A DNA stretch of 64,000 nt from Ottowia testudinis (GCF_017498525.1 NZ_CP071796.1:2294001-2358000); one strand, 5' to 3'; positions 40,863 through 50,566 are shown, counted from the stretch's first letter. The notes: generated by a model not told the origin, from the sequence alone. Numbers and translations: made by a program.

Positions 40863-40891
40863 ATTTTAGCACGGATTGCGGGTTTAAGTAT
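40863..40891 (-). promoter_or_regulatory. Likely promoter of the rimP-nusA-infB operon
   Basis: An extended -10 element TGC-TAAAAT (minus strand, hexamer 40868-40863) with a weak -35 region. Transcription would begin near 40857 and run into the leader hairpin. The divergent polyene-cluster promoter must also lie in 40869-40991. Confidence 0.5.
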
Positions 40892-40991
40892 GCCCTCCAT
40901 CGCAACGGCCCGGCTGATTCGACATATGAGTACGGCTGCGCAGCGTGAAGCCAGATTCAGCGATAATTTTTATTTGCCTTCGCAGTCCTTC

Positions 40992-41276
40992 ATGAACAAT
41001 TCACCGGCGCCATTCGACTTGGTCACCCTGTTGCCCGAGGTTGCGCAACTGATGGTCACCGCCCTCAATCTCGAAGTCGCGCCCCAGGAAATCGATCCCG
41101 ACGCGCCCCTCTATGGCGGTGGGTTGGGCCTCGACTCCATCGACATTCTGGAAGTGGCGCTGGCGGTATCGAAGAAGTACGGTTTTCAGTTGCGTGCCGA
41201 CGATGAAGACAACGCCGCCATCTATGCATCCCTGCGCAGCCTGACGCACCATATCGCCAAGCACCGGACGACTTGA
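40992..41276 (+). CDS. Acyl carrier protein of the polyene cluster
   Basis: 94 residues from ATG 40992. A four-helix carrier protein with the phosphopantetheine Ser49 in GLGLDSIDILEV and the acidic helix II after it. It would carry the growing polyene chain. First gene of the plus-strand operon. Aryl-polyene clusters usually have two ACP genes; only this one is evident. Confidence 0.92.
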   Translation: MNNSPAPFDLVTLLPEVAQLMVTALNLEVAPQEIDPDAPLYGGGLGLDSIDILEVALAVSKKYGFQLRADDEDNAAIYASLRSLTHHIAKHRTT

Positions 41277-41282
41277 AGCTTG

Positions 41283-42680
41283 ATGGGTGATTCCGCTCGC
41301 GTTGCGCTGGCTCCGCCCTGCCCCCTGCAGGCGCGCTACCCGCTCAGCCACCATGCGCCTGATGAGGTGCTGGCCTATTTTCCAGACAAACGTTTGACGG
41401 CGGGCCGCTTTTTCCGTGACGCGCTGATGCTGGCGCCAGCCTTGACCTCAGGCGGACACGTCATCAATGCTTGCCACGATCGCTATCTGTTCGCGGTCAG
41501 CCTGGCCGCCACGCTGCTGGCGGGCAAGCTCACCCTCATGCCGCCCAGCTTCGCGACGCAGGCCATGGGTCAATTGCAGGCCGGATATCCGGATCTGCGG
41601 TGCTTGCACGACGGCCGCGATTGGCCGGAAGGCATCCCCGGAATACGCGTTCAGGATCATCTGGTGGCCAATGCGCCACCTTGCGACACCGCGCCGCTCA
41701 TCGACGCGGATCGGGTGGCCACTGTGATGTTCACGTCGGGCTCAACCGGCGAACCTACCGCGCACAGCAAGACCTGGGGACGCCTTTGCATCAACGGTGC
41801 GGGCGAATCGGCTCGCCTCGGCGCGGCTGGCATGACCATCGTGGCCACGGTACCGGCACAGCACATGTACGGTTTTGAATCAAGCGTGCTGATGGCCTTG
41901 CACGGCGGTGCCAGTTGCTGGCACGGGCGCCCGTTTTATCCTGCCGACATTGCCGAGGCGCTGGCGGCCGCTCCTGCCCCGCGCATGCTGGTCAGCACAC
42001 CTTTTCACCTGGCCACACTGTTGGAGGCGGGCCTGAAATTACCTGCTTGCGATCTGGTACTCAGCGCTACCGCACCGTTATCGGCCGAGTTGGCGGAGCG
42101 ATGCGAGGCCACACTGTCGGCACCGCTGTTCGAGATCTATGGCTGCACGGAAAGCGGTCAATTGGCGAGCCGCCGGCCGGTGCACGGGCCAGTGTGGCAA
42201 CTGTTTCCCGGCGTACAAATGGCACTGGACGCGCAAGGTGCTTGGGTTCACGGCGGCCACGTGGAAGGCCGCGTGCTGCTGTCCGATCACATCGAGGCGG
42301 AGGACGCGGATCGCTTTTTTCTGCGTGGCCGAAATGCGGACATGGTGAACGTGGCCGGCAAGCGCACGTCGCTGGCGCATTTGAACGCGCTGTTGTTGGG
42401 CATTCCAGGCGTCGTGGAAGGATGTTTTGTTCAGCCGGATGATGAAGCGGCGGCGGGCGATGGCGTGATCCATCGGCTGGCGGCGCTTGTGGTGTCGCCG
42501 AGTGTCGATGAGGCTGCTCTTCTGGCCGCGCTGCGCGCACGCATCGATCCGGTGTTTTTGCCGAGGCCCCTGCTGCGGGTCGATGCCATGCCGCGAAACG
42601 CCACCGGCAAGCTGGTTCGTGCCGACATCATGGCTTTGTACCGCGAGCGTCAGCGCAAATTAGCATCCGATAACGCATGA
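41283..42680 (+). CDS. AMP-dependent acyl/aryl ligase
   Basis: 465 residues from ATG 41283. Adenylate-forming fold: P-loop-like MFTSGSTGEPTAHSKTW (about 150), core motifs SATAPLS and IYGCTESG, RFFLRGRNADMVNVAGKR and the C-terminal catalytic Lys in RNATGKLVRADI. In aryl-polyene clusters this enzyme loads the starter acid onto the ACP. It starts 6 bp after the ACP gene and overlaps the hotdog gene by four bases. The substrate (coumarate, hydroxybenzoate or fatty acid) is inferred only from context. Confidence 0.88.
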   Translation: MGDSARVALAPPCPLQARYPLSHHAPDEVLAYFPDKRLTAGRFFRDALMLAPALTSGGHVINACHDRYLFAVSLAATLLAGKLTLMPPSFATQAMGQLQAGYPDLRCLHDGRDWPEGIPGIRVQDHLVANAPPCDTAPLIDADRVATVMFTSGSTGEPTAHSKTWGRLCINGAGESARLGAAGMTIVATVPAQHMYGFESSVLMALHGGASCWHGRPFYPADIAEALAAAPAPRMLVSTPFHLATLLEAGLKLPACDLVLSATAPLSAELAERCEATLSAPLFEIYGCTESGQLASRRPVHGPVWQLFPGVQMALDAQGAWVHGGHVEGRVLLSDHIEAEDADRFFLRGRNADMVNVAGKRTSLAHLNALLLGIPGVVEGCFVQPDDEAAAGDGVIHRLAALVVSPSVDEAALLAALRARIDPVFLPRPLLRVDAMPRNATGKLVRADIMALYRERQRKLASDNA

Positions 42681-43009
42681 TCAAGCCAGACCATGCGCAA
42701 TGGCCGCTGCTGGAAAGCTGGCGCGTTCCGGATGGGCACCCGGTATTGGCCGGCCACTTCCCCGAATATCCCGTGATTCCAGGCGCCCTGCTTCTGGACT
42801 GGATCGCTTGCCTGGCAGAGTCGTTCGTTGGAAAGGCGCCAATCCATATCCGTGCCACACGTTTCCATGCGCCCGCGCGCGCCGACATGTTGCTCCGCGC
42901 CCACGGTCGCGTTCAGGACGGTGTTTTTCAGTTCGCCGTGGTGGCGGACGGCGAGACGCTCCTGTGCACCGGATCCCTGAGCACAGCCGCGCGGGGGGCA
43001 GCACCATGA
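42677..43009 (+). CDS. Hotdog-fold 3-hydroxyacyl-ACP dehydratase-like protein
   Basis: 110 residues with the FabZ/ApeI-type hotdog motif GHFPEYPVIPGALLLDW (26-42), including catalytic His27. The usual partner acidic residue on the central helix is present (DW..CLAE). It would dehydrate 3-hydroxyacyl-ACP intermediates to create double bonds. A second hotdog gene lies in the convergent operon. ATGA overlaps at both ends. Confidence 0.85.
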   Translation: MIKPDHAQWPLLESWRVPDGHPVLAGHFPEYPVIPGALLLDWIACLAESFVGKAPIHIRATRFHAPARADMLLRAHGRVQDGVFQFAVVADGETLLCTGSLSTAARGAAP

Positions 43010-43920
43010 CGCGCGCGCAGCAGGCTCACCGCGCCGAATGGGCCACCCGGCCCGAGCGCAGCTCGATGCTGGTGCTGCGTCTCATGGTGTGGCTGTCGCT
43101 CAAGCTTGGGCGACGCTTGAGCCGCCTCATCCTGTACCCGATCGCCGCCTACTTCGTGGTCTTCGCGCCATCCGCCAAGCGGGCAAGCAAGGCCTTCCTC
43201 GGCCGCGCGCTTGGGCGTACGGCACGCGTGAAGGATGGATTTCGACACGTGCTGACATTTGCTTCCGTGGTGCACGATCGCGTGTATTGGCTGCGCGGAC
43301 GGAACGATCTGTTCGACATCACGGTCAGCGGCGAACACCACATCGCCGCGTTGCGCCAGCAAGGCAGGGGCATCGTCTTCGCTGGCGGTCATTTCGGCAG
43401 CTTCGAGGCCCTGCGCGTGATTGGCGAGCGGCATGGCGTCGACGCCAAGATGCTCATGTTTCCCGACAACGCCCGCAAGGTGACGGCTGCGCTGACCGCG
43501 ATCAACCCGGCGCTGGCCGACAGCGTGATCGCGCTCGGCCGGCCTGAGTCGGTGTTGCGCGTGCGCGACCATCTGGAAAGCGGCGGCAGCGTCGGCATCT
43601 TGGCCGATCGCATGCTGGAAGGCGATAAGTGTCGAGAGGTTGCTTTCCTCGGACAGCCGGCGCCGTTTCCGATCGGACCCTGGCGGCTGGCGTCGATGCT
43701 GGGCGCGCCGGTCGTGTTCATGGCCGGGTGCTATCTTGGCGGCAATCGCTACCACCTCGTGTTCGAGCCGGTGGTTGATTTCGCGCAAGTGTCGCCCCAG
43801 CAGCGCACCGCGGCCATTGACGCCGCGCAGCAGCGATTTGCCGCACTGCTTGAAGCGCGTTGCCATGAAGCGCCCTGGAACTGGTTCAATTTTTATGACT
43901 TCTGGAACAACCCGACCTGA
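43006..43920 (+). CDS. LpxL/LpxM-type acyltransferase
   Basis: 304 residues. It has an N-terminal membrane helix (LSRLILYPIAAYFVVFA) and the lysophospholipid acyltransferase dyad His129-x4-Glu134 in AGGHFGSFEAL, followed by GILADRMLEGD and a C-terminal WNWFNFYDFW. Lipid A acyltransferase relatives in aryl-polyene clusters are thought to attach the polyene to a lipid at the inner membrane. The ATG overlaps the previous stop. Confidence 0.88.
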   Translation: MTRAQQAHRAEWATRPERSSMLVLRLMVWLSLKLGRRLSRLILYPIAAYFVVFAPSAKRASKAFLGRALGRTARVKDGFRHVLTFASVVHDRVYWLRGRNDLFDITVSGEHHIAALRQQGRGIVFAGGHFGSFEALRVIGERHGVDAKMLMFPDNARKVTAALTAINPALADSVIALGRPESVLRVRDHLESGGSVGILADRMLEGDKCREVAFLGQPAPFPIGPWRLASMLGAPVVFMAGCYLGGNRYHLVFEPVVDFAQVSPQQRTAAIDAAQQRFAALLEARCHEAPWNWFNFYDFWNNPT

Positions 43921-44500
43921 GCGTTCGCCGTGGCGCTTCTGGCGCATGGCCTCGATGGTGCTTGCAGGGCTGGGCGCGGCAGGCGCTGCGTGGGCAGACT
44001 GGGGCATTGCGACCCTGATGCAACAGTTGGCGCGTCAGCCTGCCGGTGAAGCGCGCTTCACCGAAACCAAAAAGCTGGCCCTGCTGGACGCGCCGCTGAC
44101 CAGTTCTGGGCGGCTGCTGTACAGCCCGCCCGACCGGCTGGAAAAAATCACGACGCAGCCGAAAGCCGAATCATTCACGGTGCAGCAGGACCAGGTCGTC
44201 GTGGTGCGCGATGGCCGCCGGCGCGAAATGCGGCTGCAGCAATATCCCGAAGTGCTGGCCATTGTCGAGGGCATAAGGGGCACACTGCTGGGCAACGAAG
44301 CCTTGCTGCGCCAGTACTACGACTTGCGCCTGTTGGGCAGCGAGCAGGATTGGCGTCTGGCGCTGATTCCGCGAGATGAGCGCCTGGCGCGCTGGGTGCG
44401 CCAGATTACCGTCAACGGTCAACGGCAAGTCGTCTCCAGCATCGAGACCCTGCAGGTTGATGGCGACAGCTCGATCATGCGCATCGAGCACGGGAAATAG
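43895..44500 (+). CDS. LolA-like periplasmic carrier
   Basis: 201 residues if started at ATG 43895, overlapping the acyltransferase gene by 26 bp. The N-terminal basic segment and hydrophobic helix end in AAGAAWA, a Sec signal. The mature protein has the LolA pattern: ATLMQQLARQPAGEARFTET, LDAPLTSSGRLLYSPPDRLE and VQQDQVVVV. In polyene clusters such proteins probably ferry the product across the periplasm. A start at the internal MASMVLAG is an alternative. Confidence 0.82.
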   Translation: MTSGTTRPERSPWRFWRMASMVLAGLGAAGAAWADWGIATLMQQLARQPAGEARFTETKKLALLDAPLTSSGRLLYSPPDRLEKITTQPKAESFTVQQDQVVVVRDGRRREMRLQQYPEVLAIVEGIRGTLLGNEALLRQYYDLRLLGSEQDWRLALIPRDERLARWVRQITVNGQRQVVSSIETLQVDGDSSIMRIEHGK

Positions 44501-44532
44501 GTCTCGCGCCCCCGCGTTCCCACGGCTTGCCA

Positions 44533-46917
44533 ATGCACGATTTCCGCTCTGCGCCGCGATCCTCGCGCTGGGTACTCGCTGCATGGCTGGTGCTGATGGC
44601 CGCGTGCGTGGCCTTGGTGGCCACGAGCCGCTACAGCACCGACATGTCGGCCTTCCTGCCGAGCGATCCAGACGCACGGCAGCGTTTGCTGGTCGATCAG
44701 ATCAAGGATGGCGCGCTGTCGCGCATGATTTTGATGGGCATTGACGGTGGCACGCCCGAAGCGCGCGCCGCCGCATCGGCCCAACTGGCGGCGACTCTGC
44801 GCCAAAGCAACGCGTTCGCCGGCGTCGTCAATGGCGACGCAGCCAGCCGCGACATCGATCAGGCGCTGCTGCTGCGTTACCGTTATGTGCTCAGCCCCCA
44901 GGTCAACGCCGCGCGCTTCAGCACCCAGGGCCTGCACGATGCCATCGGCCACACGCTGGCCGACCTTTCTGGCTCGGCGGGCCTGCTGCTCAAGTCGCTG
45001 CTGCCGCGCGACCCCACCGGTGAGTTGTGGGCAACGCTCGAGACCGTGGCCGGCGGCCACGCACCGGCCAGCAGCGAAGGCGCATGGAGCTCGGCCGACG
45101 GACAACGCGCCTTGCTGGTGACGATGACGCGCCCAAGCGGCACCGACACCGACGCGCAAGAGAATGCACTGCGTTTCGTGCACCAGAGTTTCGATGCCCT
45201 GAACACCGAAGGCGTGCTCCAGTTGCGCATGTCGGGCACACCGGTGTTTGCCGTGCACGCGCGCGCCACCATTCGGTCGGAGATCGAGCGCCTGTCGCTG
45301 CTGGGCGGCCTGGGCATTTTCGCCCTGCTGTTCGGCGTCTACCGGTCTTGGCGCAATGTGGCGATCGGCTTGCTGCCGGTGGTGTCCGGCATCCTGGTGG
45401 CGATTGCCGCCGTGGCACTCAGCTTCGATACCGTGCACGCCATCACCATCGGCTTCGGCACCACGCTGATCGGCGAGGCCATCGACTACAGCATCTACTA
45501 CCTGGTGCAGGCGCACGACCCAAAAACCTGGCGGCGCACCTTCTGGCCGACCATTCGCCTGGGTGTGGCCACCTCGGTCTGCGGATTTGCAGTGCTGCTG
45601 TTATCCAGCTTTCCAGGTCTGGCACAACTGGGCGCGTACTCGGTAGCAGGGCTGATCACCGCCGCCTTGGTCACGCGCTTTGTTCTGCCTGCGCTGCCCA
45701 CGGCACCGGTGCCACTGTCTCGCATCGACAGACTAGGACGGGCTGCAGGCCGGCTGGTTGCCATCATGCAGCGGCTGCGCTGGCCCGTGGCTTTTCTTGC
45801 CCTGGCGGCGCTCGCCCTGCTGTTCAACGCCCGCAGCCAGCTGTGGGCGCCTGGTCTTTCGGGCCTGAATCCGGCGCCACTGGATATGCAGAAGCTGGAC
45901 GCCGAACTGCGCCAGGACGCCGGCACGCCCGACTTGCAGCACATGGTGGTCGTGACCGCGGCGACGCAGGAAGCAGCTCTGCGGGCGGCAGAACAGACGG
46001 AACAGCGCCTGCAGCCGCTGCTGGCCAGTGGCGTGCTGACCCAAATCGCCAGCCCGACGCATTTTCTGCCCAGCCAGGCGCTGCAGCAGCAACGCCTGGC
46101 GGCCTTGCCCGAACCTGAGGAGCTGCAAGAGCGCCTGGCCGCCGCGCTCGAAGGCCTGCCTATCAAGAAAGAGCGGCTGACGCCCTTTGCCCAAGACGTT
46201 GCCAGCGCGCACGCACAGGGGCCGTTGAGCACCGATGCGCTGGCTGGCTCCAGCTTTGCCTTCGGCGTTCAGACCCTGCTGCTGCCGCGCGACGGTCAAT
46301 GGTCGGTGCTGATGCCGCTGCGCCTGCCAGCCGGTGCCGCGACGGCGCGCCCCGACGATCTGAAAAACGCCGTTACCCCCCTGCTCGACGCGGGCGCCGG
46401 GTCTGCCGAGGCGTTCTATGTCAATCTCGATGAGCAGGCCGCCAGCACCTTCGGCCAATACCTGCAGCAAGCCCTGGTGCTGTCGCTGGCGGGCAGCCTG
46501 GGCGTGTTGTTGCTGGTGGCGGCGGCGCTGCGCGATCTGCGCCTGACGCTGCGCGTTCTGGCGCCGCTGGTGGGTGCGGTCACCCTGGTCATGGCGGCGC
46601 ATGTCGTTCTCTCGGTCCGCATGACATTGCTGCACTTGGTGGGCTTGCTGCTCATCGTGGCGGTCGGCTCCAACTATGCGCTGTTCTTCAACCAGCGCAT
46701 CGCGCCGGCCGGCGATGCGTCGACTACTCGCACGGCGGCGTTGGCATCGTTGGTGTTGGCCAACGTGTCGACCATCCTCGGTTTCGGCGTGCTGGCGCTG
46801 TCGAACGTGCCCGTGCTGCATGCGATTGGCTCCACCGTGGGGCCAGGCGCCCTGCTGGCGCTGTTGCTGGCGATGAGTTGGTCGGCGGGCGAGCCGCGAG
46901 GCACGGAGCGAGCATGA
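44533..46917 (+). CDS. MMPL/RND-family lipid exporter
   Basis: 794 residues. One N-terminal helix, a periplasmic domain, a five-helix bundle (SLLGGLGIFALLFGVYRSW; FGTTLIGEAIDYSIYYLV), then a second periplasmic domain and bundle (LLHLVGLLLIVAVGSNYALF). The Asp/Tyr and Asn/Tyr pairs in these helices are the usual proton-relay positions. It probably exports the polyene lipid, working with the LolA-like protein. ATG 44533 is preferred over a TTG two codons upstream. Confidence 0.9.
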   Translation: MHDFRSAPRSSRWVLAAWLVLMAACVALVATSRYSTDMSAFLPSDPDARQRLLVDQIKDGALSRMILMGIDGGTPEARAAASAQLAATLRQSNAFAGVVNGDAASRDIDQALLLRYRYVLSPQVNAARFSTQGLHDAIGHTLADLSGSAGLLLKSLLPRDPTGELWATLETVAGGHAPASSEGAWSSADGQRALLVTMTRPSGTDTDAQENALRFVHQSFDALNTEGVLQLRMSGTPVFAVHARATIRSEIERLSLLGGLGIFALLFGVYRSWRNVAIGLLPVVSGILVAIAAVALSFDTVHAITIGFGTTLIGEAIDYSIYYLVQAHDPKTWRRTFWPTIRLGVATSVCGFAVLLLSSFPGLAQLGAYSVAGLITAALVTRFVLPALPTAPVPLSRIDRLGRAAGRLVAIMQRLRWPVAFLALAALALLFNARSQLWAPGLSGLNPAPLDMQKLDAELRQDAGTPDLQHMVVVTAATQEAALRAAEQTEQRLQPLLASGVLTQIASPTHFLPSQALQQQRLAALPEPEELQERLAAALEGLPIKKERLTPFAQDVASAHAQGPLSTDALAGSSFAFGVQTLLLPRDGQWSVLMPLRLPAGAATARPDDLKNAVTPLLDAGAGSAEAFYVNLDEQAASTFGQYLQQALVLSLAGSLGVLLLVAAALRDLRLTLRVLAPLVGAVTLVMAAHVVLSVRMTLLHLVGLLLIVAVGSNYALFFNQRIAPAGDASTTRTAALASLVLANVSTILGFGVLALSNVPVLHAIGSTVGPGALLALLLAMSWSAGEPRGTERA

Positions 46918-47585
46918 GCACGCAGCACGCCGCGCCGTGGTGGCACGGACTGTGGCGGCGGATAACCACGCTGCCCTGGCTCAAGGCCGCGGGCAACGCC
47001 GCCTTTCTGGTGTTGTTTTTTCGCGCCTACTTGGCCATCCAGCGTCACCCACAGTTCGAGGTGACGCAAATTCCGGCCACGGCGATCGACCGATGGATCG
47101 GCTTTCAGCCATGGGCGCTGGCGCTCTACCTCAGTCTGTGGGTCTATACGGCATTGCCGGTGGCGCTGCAGCCCGATTTGCGCCGTCTGGTGCGTTACAG
47201 CCTGCATATTTGCGCGTTGTGCCTGTTCGGACTCGCGGTGTTTTGGCTGTGGCCCACGTCGGTGTCTGAATCGGTCGGACAGCGCGCCGCTGGCGGTATG
47301 TTCGCGGCATTGCATGCGGTGGACGAAGCGGGCAACGCCTGCCCCTCGCTGCACGTCGCCACCGCGGTTTTTTCTTTTTTTTGGCTGCGCGCCATGTTGA
47401 TCGACATGAGCGCGCCGCGCTGGCTGCGGCTGGCCAATTTTTGCTGGTGCATCGGCATCTGCTATTCCACGCTGGCGGTAAAGCAGCACCTGGTGATCGA
47501 TGTGCTGGCGGGCGCTGCGCTGGGGCTCGTGGGCGCCTGGTGGAGCCTGCGCAGCGCCAGCCGCGCTGATGCGTCCATGCAATAA
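46914..47585 (+). CDS. PAP2-superfamily membrane phosphatase-like protein
   Basis: 223 residues, about six membrane helices. Two of the three PAP2 motifs are present: PSLH (144-147) and S185-x6-H192-x3-D196. The first motif (KX6RP) is not recognisable, as in the inositol-phosphoceramide-synthase-like branch. It may act on a lipid head group or undecaprenyl-type phosphate during product assembly. It is not a usual member of aryl-polyene clusters. ATGA overlap with the exporter gene. Confidence 0.8.
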   Translation: MSTQHAAPWWHGLWRRITTLPWLKAAGNAAFLVLFFRAYLAIQRHPQFEVTQIPATAIDRWIGFQPWALALYLSLWVYTALPVALQPDLRRLVRYSLHICALCLFGLAVFWLWPTSVSESVGQRAAGGMFAALHAVDEAGNACPSLHVATAVFSFFWLRAMLIDMSAPRWLRLANFCWCIGICYSTLAVKQHLVIDVLAGAALGLVGAWWSLRSASRADASMQ

Positions 47586-47632
47586 TCCAAAGCAATTTGC
47601 GCGGCCATTCTCCACTGCGCCCGCGTCAGTTC

Positions 47633-48988
47633 ATGCAGTCTTCTCTTGCCACCGATCCCATCCGCCCTTCGGCGACCGAATGCGATGTGCTGATCATCGG
47701 CGGCGGGCCGGCCGGCAGCACCGCGGCGGCGTTGCTGGCGCAAAGGGGCCGCGATGTGGTGCTGCTGGACAAGGATCATCACCCGCGCTTTCACATTGGC
47801 GAATCGCTCTTGCCGGCCAACCTGCCGTTGTTCGAGCGGCTGGGCGTGGCCGAGGAGATGCACGCCATCGGCATCAAGAAGCGCGCGGCCGAGTTCATGT
47901 CGCCATGGCACGATCACAAGCAGCAGTTCCTGTTTGCCGAGGCCTGGGACAAAACCATGCCGCACGCCTATCAGGTGCGGCGCTCCGAATTCGACCAGGT
48001 GCTGCTGCGCCGGGCCACGGCGCTCGGCGCGCATGTGCGGGAAGGCTGCAAGGTCACCGCGGTCGATCTTGAAGCCACGACCGAGCGCGCGCTGGCCGAG
48101 GCGCGCTGCGACGACGGCAGCACACTCAGTTTCTCGCCGCGTTTCGTGATCGACGCATCGGGCCGCGACACCTTCCTGGCCAATCGCTTTCAGATCAAGC
48201 ACAAGAATCCGCGGCACAACAGCGTCGCGGTGTACGGCCACTTTGAGAACGTCCGCCGCAACGAGGGCGAGGACGAAGGCAACATCACCATTTTCTGGTT
48301 TGACCACGGCTGGTTCTGGTTCATTCCGTTGCGCGATGGCGTCACCAGCATCGGCATGGTGACTTGGCCGTACTTCATGAAAACGCGCGGCGAGCGCAGC
48401 CTGCAGCAGTTTCTGCGTGATGGCATCCAGCAGTGTGCGCCGCTGGCCGAGCGCACCGCGGCCGCGCGCCTGACGGATGTGATCGAGGCCACGGGCAACT
48501 ATTCCTACAGCTGCGAGCGCAACCATGGCCGCAACTACGTCATGCTGGGCGATGCCTACGCGTTCATCGACCCGGTGTTTTCGTCGGGCGTGATGATGGC
48601 CATGCAAGGCGCTTTCGACGCCGCCGACGCCATCGACAGCTGGCTCGACCATGGCGCCAGCCCGGCCCGGCAAGCCACGGCGATGCGCCAGCTGGACGCG
48701 CGGCTGCGGCACGGCCCGCGCACCTTCTCGTGGCTGATCTACCGCATGACCAACCCCGTGATGCGCGATCTGTTCATGGGCCCGCGCAACCCCTTCCGCG
48801 TCAAGGAGGCATTGGTGTCGCTGCTGGCTGGCGATATCTACGGCCGCACCCCGATCTGGCGGTCGCTGCGCGTCTTCAAGCTGATTTATTACGTGTCGTC
48901 GATGGTGCAATTGCCCACGACACTGCGCGCCTGGCACCGGCGTCGGGTCAATCTTCGTCCCATCGACGACGCGGCGGGCGCCCGCTGA
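47633..48988 (+). CDS. FAD-dependent oxidoreductase, halogenase-like
   Basis: 451 residues from ATG 47633. A Rossmann FAD site LIIGGGPAGSTAAALLAQRG, the HIGESLLP motif shared by flavin-dependent halogenases and geranylgeranyl reductases, and GDAYAFIDPVFSSGVMMAM for FAD binding. The halogenase WxWxIP motif is replaced by WFWFIPLRDG, so halogenation, hydroxylation or reduction cannot be told apart. Similar flavoproteins tailor aryl polyenes, resorcinols and flexirubins. Confidence 0.85.
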   Translation: MQSSLATDPIRPSATECDVLIIGGGPAGSTAAALLAQRGRDVVLLDKDHHPRFHIGESLLPANLPLFERLGVAEEMHAIGIKKRAAEFMSPWHDHKQQFLFAEAWDKTMPHAYQVRRSEFDQVLLRRATALGAHVREGCKVTAVDLEATTERALAEARCDDGSTLSFSPRFVIDASGRDTFLANRFQIKHKNPRHNSVAVYGHFENVRRNEGEDEGNITIFWFDHGWFWFIPLRDGVTSIGMVTWPYFMKTRGERSLQQFLRDGIQQCAPLAERTAAARLTDVIEATGNYSYSCERNHGRNYVMLGDAYAFIDPVFSSGVMMAMQGAFDAADAIDSWLDHGASPARQATAMRQLDARLRHGPRTFSWLIYRMTNPVMRDLFMGPRNPFRVKEALVSLLAGDIYGRTPIWRSLRVFKLIYYVSSMVQLPTTLRAWHRRRVNLRPIDDAAGAR

Positions 48989-49025
48989 CTCCGCGTACAC
49001 GTCTGCCCGCTCAAGCTCCCGAATC

Positions 49026-49805
49026 GTGCTGAAGCTGCTCTGGCGCGCCTACGAAAACGTCGCCATGGTGGTCGGCCTGGGGCTGCTGGCCATCATCTGC
49101 CTCACCTGGACGCCGTTTGCCCTGCTGCTGAATCCGCTGCTGCCCGAAGCGCGCGCCAAGCGCATCGGCCGCGCCGCCATCCGGGGTGGCTTTCGGCTTT
49201 ATCTTCGTCTGTTGACGTTGCTGTGTGCCTGTCGCTTTGAAGTGCGTGAGTTGCAGGCGCTCGGCCGCCGGCGCGAGCCGCTGGTGGTGGTGGCCAACCA
49301 CCCGTCGTTGCTGGACGCCGTGATTCTCGTGGCGTGCCTGCCGAACGCTGTGTGCATCATGAAGGCGCGCCTCATGCACAACCTGCTGTTGGGCGCGGGC
49401 GCCCGCATGGCACGCTACATCGTCAACGACGCACCACTGCCGATGATCCGCAACGCCATCGCCGAATTGCGCGAGGGCGCTTGCCTGATCATCTTTCCAG
49501 AAGGCACGCGCACCGTAACGCCGCCGGTCGATGACTGCGCCAGCACTGCCGGCATGATCGCCGCCCGCGCCGGCGTGCCGGTGCAGGCGCTGCTGATGGA
49601 AATGAGCACGCCCTACCTCGGCAAGCATTGGCCGGCGTGGCGGCCGCCGGTGCTGCCGCTGACCTGCCGTGTGCGTGTGGGTCAGCGCTGGGACACGCTG
49701 GAGCGGCCGCCGCGGTTTGGCCACGACATCGAGGCGTACTTCCAGCAAACCATCGATCCTGCCGCCAACCGCCTGCCGCCCGGCCGCGCGGCGTCGCCCG
49801 AATGA
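49026..49805 (+). CDS. PlsC-type 1-acylglycerol-3-phosphate acyltransferase
   Basis: 259 residues from GTG 49026. A hydrophobic N-terminus, acyltransferase block I His92-x4-Asp97 (NHPSLLD) and block III FPEGTR (157-162). It would transfer an acyl or polyene chain to a glycerol- or sugar-based acceptor. With the LpxL-type enzyme it gives the cluster two acyltransferases. The next gene overlaps its stop. Confidence 0.88.
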   Translation: MLKLLWRAYENVAMVVGLGLLAIICLTWTPFALLLNPLLPEARAKRIGRAAIRGGFRLYLRLLTLLCACRFEVRELQALGRRREPLVVVANHPSLLDAVILVACLPNAVCIMKARLMHNLLLGAGARMARYIVNDAPLPMIRNAIAELREGACLIIFPEGTRTVTPPVDDCASTAGMIAARAGVPVQALLMEMSTPYLGKHWPAWRPPVLPLTCRVRVGQRWDTLERPPRFGHDIEAYFQQTIDPAANRLPPGRAASPE

Positions 49806-50566
49806 GCGCATCGCCCGCCTCCACCACGCACCTGGTGCTGATCCCCAGCTACAACCCTGGGCCCAAGGTGCGCGAAACGGTGACGGCCGCGCGCGCGGCA
49901 TGGGCGCCCGTGTGGGTGGTGGTGGATGGCAGCACCGACGGCAGCGCGAATGGGCTGCGCGAGATGGCCGCGCAAGACCCCGGCCTGCGCGTGATGGTGC
50001 TGCCCGAGAACCGGGGCAAGGGCGCGGCAGTGCTGGCGGGCATCGAGCAGGCGGCGCGCGAGGGCTTCACCCACGCACTGACCATGGATTCAGACGGCCA
50101 GCACCCGGCCGAGCTGATACCCGACTTCATGCGTGCATCGCAGGCAGCGCCCCGCGCCATGGTGCTGGGCGTGCCGGTGTTCGGCCCCGAGGCTCCGCGC
50201 ATTCGCGTGCTGGGGCGCAAGGTGTCCAACGGCTGGGCCAATCTGGAGACGCTGGGTGCGGGCATTGGCGATTCGCTGTACGGATTTCGCGTCTACCCGA
50301 TCGCGCCGCTGGTGCGCGTGATGCGTGGCCAGCGCTTCATGCGCCGCTTCGATTTCGACCCCGAAGCGGCCGTGCGGCTGGCCTGGGCAGGCGTGCCAGC
50401 CGTCAATCTGCCGGCCCCCGTGCGCTATTTCACGGCCGAGGAAGGCGGTGTGTCGCACTTCAAATATCTGCGCGACAACACGCTGCTGACCTGGATGCAC
50501 ACGCGCCTGTTTCTGGGCTTCGTGCTGCGCCTGCCGGTGTTGCTGGCGCGGCGGCTATTTATATGA
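49802..50566 (+). CDS. Family 2 glycosyltransferase
   Basis: 254 residues. GT2 motifs: LIPSYNPGPKV, DGSTDGSANG, ENRGKGAAVLAG and the metal-binding MDSDGQHP (DxD-like). The C-terminal hydrophobic segment (LFLGFVLRLPVLLARRLF) suggests membrane association. The stop codon lies inside a dispersed repeat, so the last few residues may be repeat-derived. Last gene of the plus operon, probably decorating the lipid or its head group. Confidence 0.88.
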   Translation: MSASPASTTHLVLIPSYNPGPKVRETVTAARAAWAPVWVVVDGSTDGSANGLREMAAQDPGLRVMVLPENRGKGAAVLAGIEQAAREGFTHALTMDSDGQHPAELIPDFMRASQAAPRAMVLGVPVFGPEAPRIRVLGRKVSNGWANLETLGAGIGDSLYGFRVYPIAPLVRVMRGQRFMRRFDFDPEAAVRLAWAGVPAVNLPAPVRYFTAEEGGVSHFKYLRDNTLLTWMHTRLFLGFVLRLPVLLARRLFI

